A stretch of DNA of 19,844 nucleotides from Clostridiales bacterium UBA1381 (GTDB lineage Bacteria > Bacillota > Clostridia > UBA1381): assembly GCA_002305435.1 (NCBI GenBank), contig DBQZ01000032.1, positions 1 to 19,844 on the forward strand, written 5' to 3'. The notes under the pieces are model-generated. The model did not search any database. It saw nothing but the letters and a program-made list of their open reading frames with translations, and had not been told where the DNA came from. Positions 14,589 to 19,844 of this stretch are shown piece after piece (position 1 is the stretch's first letter; each line of letters opens with the position of its first letter). Both the position numbers and the translations under genes were made by a program.

Positions 14589-15254
14589 ATGCCAGATGAA
14601 AATAAAGAGCACGATACGGCTGTCAGGGACAAAGCTCTCGCTTCTATGCCAGCTGACAATCAGCAGACGAAAAGCGGCAAAAAACATAAATATCTCCGCA
14701 TTGTAATAAACATTTTATGCGCTGTCTTGGCAGTTGTAGTTATCGCTGCGGCAGCAACACTATCTTGGACGCTTGGTATAGTAAATTTTGACGAGGACGG
14801 CATAGAAATCAGCTGGGGCTATCAAATGGCTCAAACGCCTGAGGAAGTGGCTCAGCTGTTCGTGCAGGGCGTGTACGAACGTGACGCTTCCACTATAGCC
14901 CGTGTATACCCGCCGGAGCTGCAGGACCGGTACCGCCGTGACCGCACATTCCGTGCTAAATTGCAGGAAGCTGTCAAAACCGGCATAGGAGCATACGCTC
15001 CCGAAACGATAAATCTTGAGCTTTCGTCAAAGACCGAGATGACAGCCGACGTTTTAGCCGCTGCCAGAAAATATGCCGCAAGCAACGCACAGCCGATTGT
15101 AATGATGTCAATGTCGGAAATTTCCGAGGGTTTTATTATGAGCTACAACGTTACGGTTGATACACTCACTTCAACGGAAAACATCCCTGTTGTTCATACA
15201 AAATACGGCTGGTGCATATCGCCTGAGTTTGCTTTTTACCCTGAGGAGGGCTGA
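14589..15254 (+). CDS. Membrane-anchored NTF2-like protein, related to the preceding gene
   Basis: No specific function is recognised. This 221-residue protein has a hydrophilic, charged N-terminus, one transmembrane helix (about 36–63) and an extracellular domain beginning TPEEVAQLFVQGVYERDAST, the first helix pattern of NTF2-like (DUF4878-type) folds. Its last strands (MSYNVTVDTLTST, then YGWCISPEF) match the end of the upstream protein, including a W-C pair near the C-terminus. The two are therefore probable paralogues arising by an old duplication. The ATG follows AAAGGA and lies 19 bases after the previous stop; rmuC starts two bases after this gene ends, so all three are likely one operon. 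Confidence 0.85.
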   Translation: MPDENKEHDTAVRDKALASMPADNQQTKSGKKHKYLRIVINILCAVLAVVVIAAAATLSWTLGIVNFDEDGIEISWGYQMAQTPEEVAQLFVQGVYERDASTIARVYPPELQDRYRRDRTFRAKLQEAVKTGIGAYAPETINLELSSKTEMTADVLAAARKYAASNAQPIVMMSMSEISEGFIMSYNVTVDTLTSTENIPVVHTKYGWCISPEFAFYPEEG

Positions 15255-15256
15255 TT

Positions 15257-16309
15257 ATGGAAAATCTCATCGGCCTGTTGATAATCCTTGTTGCCATAGC
15301 TGCAATCCTGCTTCTGTTTCTGACGCTGAAAAAGTCGCTTACCGATTCTCTAAAACAAATGGAATCTCGGATTTTAGGGCTTGAACAGTCCAGCGAGCAA
15401 AAACTTGATATTATGCGTGAATCAATAGAACGCCGTCTTGCCTTTATCCAGAGGGATACGGGCAATCATCTGGAAACGATGGAGGGGACAGTCGAGAAAA
15501 AGCTGTCAGAGGCCTTTGGCCTTATGAGCTCTCAGCTTGAACAGGTTCATAAGGGGCTTGGCGAAATGCAGGGGCTTGCAGCCGGAGTGGGCGATCTGAA
15601 GCGGGTTCTTTCAAACGTCAAAACACGAGGCGTTCTCGGCGAATTGCAGCTGTCATCAATATTGGCGGAAATCCTCACCCCCGAACAGTATGACACAAAC
15701 GTTGCCACCGTTCCCGCTAGCCGTGCCGTGGTCGAATTTGCACTAAAACTCCCCTCAGGCGAAAACAGCTTTACCTATCTTCCGATAGACTCCAAATTTC
15801 CCGCAGACGCTTACCACAAACTGCTCGATGCCCAGGAAAGCGGCGATAAAACAAGCGTTGACGTAGCTGAAAAGGAGCTTCGCACACGGCTTGTGCGTTT
15901 TGCCAAGGATATTCACGAAAAATATATCCACGTCCCCGAAACGACAGAATTTGGGATTATGTTCCTGCCCTTTGAGGGGCTTTACTGCGAAGCCGTCCGT
16001 TTGGGGCTTATTGAAGAGTGCCAGCTGCGGTATCGGATAAATATCGCCGGTCCTTCAACAATGGCAGCGCTTTTAAACACCGTGCGCCTTATGTTTAGGA
16101 ATATTGCCATATCACGCCGTTCTGACGAGGTGTGGGAGATATTGTCGGGAGTAAATGTGGAGCTGGATAAGTTTGAAACAACGCTTACATCCGCACGCCA
16201 GCGGCTTAATCAAGCGGATACTGAGCTTGACAAGCTTGTCGGCACGAGAATGCGCATGATAAAAAAACAGCTTAAAGATGTAGAAAATATCAAAAATGAT
16301 AATCCTTAA
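15257..16309 (+). CDS. rmuC: RmuC family DNA recombination protein
   Basis: This 350-residue protein has an N-terminal membrane helix (about 4–24), a coiled-coil (about 25–110, rich in leucine, glutamate and lysine heptads) and the RmuC nuclease-like domain. Family landmarks are KTRGVLGELQLSSILAEIL, the central EFALKLPSG, YLPIDSKFPADAYHKL, GIMFLPFEGLYCEA and the late NIAGPSTMAALLNTVRLMF. RmuC limits DNA inversions between short inverted repeats in E. coli and has been linked to anti-phage roles, but its mechanism is poorly known. ATG 15257 follows GAGGAGGG. The stop is followed by a GC-rich hairpin. Confidence 0.95.
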   Translation: MENLIGLLIILVAIAAILLLFLTLKKSLTDSLKQMESRILGLEQSSEQKLDIMRESIERRLAFIQRDTGNHLETMEGTVEKKLSEAFGLMSSQLEQVHKGLGEMQGLAAGVGDLKRVLSNVKTRGVLGELQLSSILAEILTPEQYDTNVATVPASRAVVEFALKLPSGENSFTYLPIDSKFPADAYHKLLDAQESGDKTSVDVAEKELRTRLVRFAKDIHEKYIHVPETTEFGIMFLPFEGLYCEAVRLGLIEECQLRYRINIAGPSTMAALLNTVRLMFRNIAISRRSDEVWEILSGVNVELDKFETTLTSARQRLNQADTELDKLVGTRMRMIKKQLKDVENIKNDNP

Positions 16310-16312
16310 CCA

Positions 16313-16359
16313 CCGCTGCCAAGATGGAACAGGACGCTGTCCTTCTCCGCAGGCAGCGG
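16313..16359 (+). terminator. GC-rich hairpin after rmuC, possible weak terminator
   Basis: CCGCTGCC (16313–16320) pairs perfectly with GGCAGCGG (16352–16359), and a smaller AGGAC/GTCCT hairpin lies inside. Only three T residues follow, so termination would be weak. It may also protect the 3' end of the message. Confidence 0.5.
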
Positions 16360-16407
16360 TTTATACGTGGCAGCAACCCGATTTTTTCAAGAAATTTGAA
16401 ATTTTCC

Positions 16408-16436
16408 TTGACAAACCACCTCTTTTGTGGTAAACT
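16408..16436 (+). promoter_or_regulatory. Sigma-A promoter of the tRNA operon with inverted repeat
   Basis: TTGACA (16408–16413) and TAAACT (16431–16436) are exactly 17 bases apart, ending 20 bases before tRNA-Ser. The inverted repeat ACCAC-CTCTTTT-GTGGT covers much of the spacer and touches the -10 box. Confidence 0.8.
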
Positions 16437-16456
16437 ATTTTAGTAATCATTCTTTT

Positions 16457-16547
16457 GGAGAAGTATCGAAGTGGTTATAACGGCCCGCACTCGAAATGCG
16501 GTGTACCCTAACGGGTACCGTGGGTTCGAATCCCACCTTCTCCGCCA
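16457..16547 (+). tRNA. tRNA-Ser (anticodon CGA)
   Basis: This 91-base tRNA includes an encoded CCA. The acceptor arms GGAGAAG and CTTCTCC pair fully, and the anticodon stem CCGCA/TGCGG encloses loop CTCGAAA, with anticodon CGA at 16492–16494. A long variable arm (GTACCC-TAAC-GGGTAC) marks it as a class II serine tRNA. The T arm has GGTTCGAATCC. It reads UCG codons. Confidence 0.97.
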
Positions 16548-16551
16548 TTTT

Positions 16552-16627
16552 GGGGGTATAGCTCAGCTGGGAGAGCGCTTGCTTCGCATGTAAGAGGTCA
16601 GGAGTTCGATCCTCCTTATCTCCACCA
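16552..16627 (+). tRNA. tRNA-Ala (anticodon CGC)
   Basis: This 76-base tRNA includes an encoded CCA and lies four bases after tRNA-Ser. The acceptor arms GGGGGTA and TATCTCC pair with two G-U pairs. The D arm is GCTCAGCTGGGAGAGC. Stem CTTGC/GTAAG (one G-U pair) encloses loop TTCGCAT, with anticodon CGC at 16585–16587. The T arm has AGTTCGATCCT. It reads GCG codons and probably complements a main UGC alanine tRNA elsewhere. Confidence 0.95.
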
Positions 16628-16637
16628 TGGGATGTAT

Positions 16638-16670
16638 GAACGGCTTTATCAAAGGCCGTTCTTTTTATTT
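16638..16670 (+). terminator. Terminator of the tRNA operon
   Basis: GAACGGCTTT and AAAGGCCGTTC pair with one bulged C across a short loop, followed by TTTTTATTT. It lies ten bases after tRNA-Ala. Confidence 0.85.
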
Positions 16671-16698
16671 ACACGCCCCATCCCCTACTATCCGAATC

Positions 16699-16745
16699 AA
16701 AAGCAAATCCCGCAGGCCTATTTTGATCCTGCGGGATTTGCTTTT
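16699..16745. terminator. Perfect 18-bp hairpin, bidirectional terminator
   Basis: The arm AAAAGCAAATCCCGCAGG (16699–16716) pairs perfectly with CCTGCGGGATTTGCTTTT (16728–16745) across an 11-base loop. The A/T ends give a T run on both strands. On the minus strand it ends the SLH gene; on the plus strand it is a second stop after the tRNA operon. Confidence 0.85.
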
Positions 16746-16780
16746 ATTAACCAATGTTCTAAAACGTTGGGATGTTTACT

Positions 16781-17359
16781 TTATTCAGCCATCTCAACAG
16801 CGTTTGCTATGATAACAGCTGCATCTCGTCTTAGCGCTGCCTCTTCCATCATAAGCGACTCTGTGCCGTCCAAAAGACCGTAGGCTGCCGCCGCCTGCAT
16901 ATAACCGCAGGGGTATACTCCCGCTGGCTGCCCATCCACGCCCATAGCAAACCTGCTGGCAGCTTCGTTCTCTTTTCCGATTATTCTCACTGCCACAGTT
17001 ATAAGCTCAGCGTTACTAACCGTATTTTCTGGGCGGAACGTCCCGTCCTCAAAGCCCACGAAATACGGGTTTTGGCTTATCCATTCGTACGCCCAATGCT
17101 CAGGCGAAATATCGCTGTATTCACGTGCGTTTTGCGCCGTTTTCACTGAGGCTGCAATCTTTGCAAGCTCCGCCCTTGTAAGCGTTTCCTGCGGACGGAA
17201 CGTCCCGTCCTCGAACCCGCCCATTATGCCCTCCAGCCGTTCAACAGCGCTGTTTAGAGCCTCGTCCTCTGCCGGTATATCTCCAAATTCCGCCGCCGAT
17301 ACGGGAAGCGCCATGACCAACAAAGCCGCCGCCGTAAAGGCGGTAATTCTTCTCTTCAT
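16781..17359 (-). CDS. Secreted S-layer homology (SLH) domain protein
   Basis: The 192-residue protein has an N-terminal signal peptide (MKRRITAFTAAALLVMALPV, cleavage near SAA-EFG) followed by SLH domains, which bind pyruvylated cell-wall polymers. The first (about 24–73) and second (about 80–130) contain the repeated motif GFEDGTFRP followed by TRAEL or SNAEL. A third is shorter and degenerate (YGLLDGTESLMMEE, RRDAAVIIANAV). There is no other domain, so it may cap or anchor a partner by its SLH repeats. I choose ATG 17359, which is seven bases from GGAGG; the ATG at 17365 is only one base away. It lies 55 bases downstream of the GH26-like gene and is probably co-transcribed with it. Confidence 0.9.
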   Translation of the reverse strand: MKRRITAFTAAALLVMALPVSAAEFGDIPAEDEALNSAVERLEGIMGGFEDGTFRPQETLTRAELAKIAASVKTAQNAREYSDISPEHWAYEWISQNPYFVGFEDGTFRPENTVSNAELITVAVRIIGKENEAASRFAMGVDGQPAGVYPCGYMQAAAAYGLLDGTESLMMEEAALRRDAAVIIANAVEMAE

Positions 17360-17414
17360 TTTCATTCCTCCATCTGATAATTTTTATATACTTCTGCGGC
17401 TATGCCGCCTGTAT

Positions 17415-19844
17415 TTATTCTGCTTCTGAAATCTTAACCGTGCTGCCGGTCTTTATCACTGTATAATTTTTTTGATATGCAGCATCCTCTGCTGTTATAT
17501 CTATGCTGAGGCGATGCTCGCCTTCTGCTATAGTTGAAACGTCCAGCTCATACCTGTACGGAACATTGTCACATTCGGCCAAAAGTGTGCCGTCAAGGCT
17601 GTACGATACCTGCGATACGTCTTTTTCGGGAACGTAAGCAAACAGGTAAAGCGGTATTTTCTCTGTTGCCGTATACTCCCTGTCAACAGCTTCAGAAAAC
17701 GTAAATTCCGGCCCCTCGCTGTAGCTCTTTCTATACATACCGGCGGTGGTAGCCTCCTCGAAAATATCCACCAGCTCTTCCTTTGACGATATGTCGTAAG
17801 ACTGCGCTTCATTGCTCGTTGAACGGTTGAAATAATCTATCAGCTTTACCTGAGGATACCGCATCGGGACGTACCAGTACATATTCTCCATGCGCCGTTT
17901 TGACCACTCGTCTATTTCGCCTCCGTTCTCATAATTCAGCGATGTTACCGTACCGCCCTCGCTTATTGCAAGCGGTTTTTGGATGTTATTTTCACTCATG
18001 AATTGAGTTACATTTTTAAGCGCATTTGTATGGTATGCAAAATCACCGGTCATAAAATATACGTCTGTCGCCCTGTCCGCTCCCGTCTGCGCCATAAAAT
18101 GCTTTTTCATAAACGACGATACGCCTATCCAGTCCACGTACTCATCACCGGGATAATAGTAAGAAGTGGGCTTGTTCAATCCGCCAAGATCGTTTATCGA
18201 CCACATAACGGCAAATTCCGGATACTCCGTATGGATAAAATCTGCCACCTTACGGAAAGCGTTCACGTATGCCGCCGGCATATCGCCTATCTGGCTGACG
18301 TTCATTTCCGCTCCGAACCGTATTATCATCGGCTTACCAAACTCTTTCAGCTTATCAAGCGTGTAGCGCATATATTCATCGTTATCGTATACGAGCGACA
18401 AATCAGTTATATTCCACGGCACTATACACAAACAGTCCATATCCTCAATATAAGTGCTGTTTATGCGGTATACCTCGGTCTGATACGTATCAAATTCCAG
18501 ATAATTAAGCGTTGCCGACAATTGGCCGCGAGGCACCATTCCATCGCCGTTCATTCCGGCATAAATGCCGCTTTGCGGTTCTAACTTTGCTCCGAAATAC
18601 GGGGCTTCCATAGTCCGGTTTTCGGTATATAACCCAAACTCCGGCTCCGATACCATCGCATTTAACCTTTCGTACTCCCCGTCCTTCATCCCGCCAAGAC
18701 GGAACAGGTCTATATTGAAAACCCCGTTTTCTTCCGTCAGCCTCATATTATAATCTGAATATCCCCATTCGTCGTTATATTCCGTCCTGAACGAGCATAG
18801 ATCCTCAAGCAAAATATAATGGCTGCCGCCACATTCTACCGACGGAACAGTCATACCGTTAAATCTCGTACGACTTTTCGTCTTCTGCGATCTGCCAATT
18901 TCAGCACGGCCTAAACCATCGCAGTCGGTGCGGCTTTCAGCTATCTCCTGTTCAACTATGTTTATCCCCTTATCATCACTCACTATGTTAAAGCCGCAAT
19001 TTGTCAAATCCTCGGCTTTAATCGCCTTTTTCCCTCCGATTTCATACGCCTGCATACGTACGCCGTCAAGCATTATAACGGCTGGGTCGGAATATATCAT
19101 ATCCCCTATAACCCCTCCGGTCGCTGTATCAACCAAATACTCAGTCGAATCACCGGTAAATCTCAGCCCATCCTCTGTAAGCTCAATATCTTTTATTTCT
19201 GAAAATTCCCTACCGGCTGTTATATCACGTGATATATAATGCGTAAATCCATCCCGGTCTATCAGTATTATCCTCTGACGGCCGTTTTCTTCTATGACGA
19301 ACAAACTGCCCTCAGCCGTTTGTGCCTGCCATACAGGCGACAGTGCGGAAACCTTTTCCTCATAGCTCGTGTGCGGCTGCGACTTTTCGGGTTTTCCGGT
19401 GTCAATATCTGCCGAGTACCAGCCTCTCTCGCCGTTTCGTATCCCCGAAAATCGGAGTTTTTCACCGTCAAACTCCAGATCGTCAATCGCCGAAATTCCG
19501 TAAATATCGGAGAAAACCGCCCCTATATAAAAGGCTCTGCCCTTTTCATCCACCTTTAAGACTTCTTCTCTCGTCTTGTAAAAATCATAGTATACATTCT
19601 TCTGTACTATCGTAAACTCATCATCGTTTATCTCCCGCACTATTTCCTGAGTAAAAATGGGATCCTTTGATTTAAAGCTCTCAACCGTCTCTTCCGCATC
19701 CGGCAGACTATCATACTCAGTGTTTAGAACAGCCTTATTATCATCTTCGCTATAGGATGCTGCCATGTACACCTCGGATACTCCGCTTTCTCTCAGCGTA
19801 CTGTTATATGCGTTGCCTATAACATCCACCAAAGCGCAAAGTTT
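17415..19844 (-). CDS. Large GH26-like glycosidase with copper-amine-oxidase-like modules (5' end beyond window)
   Basis: The frame stays open to the right edge, so the N-terminus is missing; 809 residues are visible. From the visible start, residues 1–250 form beta-rich repeats without a clear family. About 254–350 holds two modules resembling copper amine oxidase N-terminal domains (LDGVRMQAYEIGGKKAIKAE and CGGSHYILLEDLCSF). Residues about 400–700 resemble a clan-A, GH26-type barrel: IIRFGAEMN with predicted acid/base Glu (residue 513), VMWSIND, YYPGDEYVDWIGVSSF, and LAISEGGT with predicted nucleophile Glu (629). A C-terminal immunoglobulin-like domain follows (VSYSLDGTLLAECDNVPYRY). Beta-mannanase or related activity is inferred. 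A signal peptide or SLH anchor may lie outside the window. Confidence 0.85.
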   Translation of the reverse strand, partial: KLCALVDVIGNAYNSTLRESGVSEVYMAASYSEDDNKAVLNTEYDSLPDAEETVESFKSKDPIFTQEIVREINDDEFTIVQKNVYYDFYKTREEVLKVDEKGRAFYIGAVFSDIYGISAIDDLEFDGEKLRFSGIRNGERGWYSADIDTGKPEKSQPHTSYEEKVSALSPVWQAQTAEGSLFVIEENGRQRIILIDRDGFTHYISRDITAGREFSEIKDIELTEDGLRFTGDSTEYLVDTATGGVIGDMIYSDPAVIMLDGVRMQAYEIGGKKAIKAEDLTNCGFNIVSDDKGINIVEQEIAESRTDCDGLGRAEIGRSQKTKSRTRFNGMTVPSVECGGSHYILLEDLCSFRTEYNDEWGYSDYNMRLTEENGVFNIDLFRLGGMKDGEYERLNAMVSEPEFGLYTENRTMEAPYFGAKLEPQSGIYAGMNGDGMVPRGQLSATLNYLEFDTYQTEVYRINSTYIEDMDCLCIVPWNITDLSLVYDNDEYMRYTLDKLKEFGKPMIIRFGAEMNVSQIGDMPAAYVNAFRKVADFIHTEYPEFAVMWSINDLGGLNKPTSYYYPGDEYVDWIGVSSFMKKHFMAQTGADRATDVYFMTGDFAYHTNALKNVTQFMSENNIQKPLAISEGGTVTSLNYENGGEIDEWSKRRMENMYWYVPMRYPQVKLIDYFNRSTSNEAQSYDISSKEELVDIFEEATTAGMYRKSYSEGPEFTFSEAVDREYTATEKIPLYLFAYVPEKDVSQVSYSLDGTLLAECDNVPYRYELDVSTIAEGEHRLSIDITAEDAAYQKNYTVIKTGSTVKISEAE

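Noticed and set aside
16457..16745. tRNA genes as an integration hotspot
   Set aside because: I saw no duplicated tRNA 3' end in the window, and the following sequence is simply two terminators and an ordinary SLH gene.
17033..17216. Near-identical repeated DNA (about 20 bases around ggaacgtcccgtcctc) in the SLH gene
   Set aside because: It encodes the repeated SLH motif GFEDGTFRP, so it is explained by protein repeats and not by a mobile or CRISPR-like element.
17396..17408. Hairpin GCGGC-TAT-GCCGC between the GH26-like and SLH genes
   Set aside because: No T run follows on either strand, so it is unlikely to be a terminator; kept only as a minor structure.
17979..18584. 201-codon plus-strand frame
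   Set aside because: It lies antisense to the catalytic part of the GH26-like gene and has no domain or ribosome binding site.

Overview
The window looks like a chromosomal segment of a low-to-mid GC Gram-positive anaerobe of the class Clostridia. Supporting this are the nnr–alr–mazEF and Asp23–fakA–recG gene orders, SLH-domain and copper-amine-oxidase-like secreted proteins, many GTG/TTG starts with strong GGAGG ribosome binding sites, and consensus sigma-A promoters. A plant-polysaccharide-degrading gut or rumen lineage would fit the GH28 and GH26-like genes, but no species can be named from the sequence.

Left part (1–8358, all minus strand). Three housekeeping blocks read leftward. nnr (NAD(P)HX repair), alr (alanine racemase) and a mazEF-type toxin–antitoxin pair lie at the edge; the antitoxin is a 58-residue gene and only the first codons of mazF are in the window. 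rdgB and a DUF6106-like membrane protein follow their own promoter and end at a terminator. The Asp23/Gls24 protein, FakA fatty acid kinase and RecG helicase form a tightly packed operon, in which fakA appears to start at a rare ATT codon.

Middle part (8359–11441). This AT-richer accessory module has an AraC-family regulator divergent from an intracellular GH28 pectin-type glycosidase, followed by a decayed gene for a small secreted protein. It is bracketed by a near-identical 16-bp direct repeat and sits next to a tyrosine recombinase.

Right-centre part (11514–16745, mostly plus strand). A chromosomal-type tyrosine recombinase overlaps rsuA (pseudouridine synthase). Then come the RNase P RNA gene on the minus strand, two related membrane-anchored NTF2-like proteins (one with a Pro/Thr-rich insert), rmuC, a tRNA-Ser(CGA)–tRNA-Ala(CGC) operon and two terminators.

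Right part (16781–19844, minus strand). A secreted SLH protein lies downstream of a large GH26-like glycosidase carrying copper-amine-oxidase-like modules. The latter runs off the right edge. Both are probably cell-surface carbohydrate-related products.

I found no CRISPR array, insertion sequence or clear phage genes. The most unusual items are the short antitoxin, the ATT start of fakA, the altered GH28 active-site motifs, the Pro/Thr insert within an NTF2-like domain, and the possible ~3-kb inserted module.
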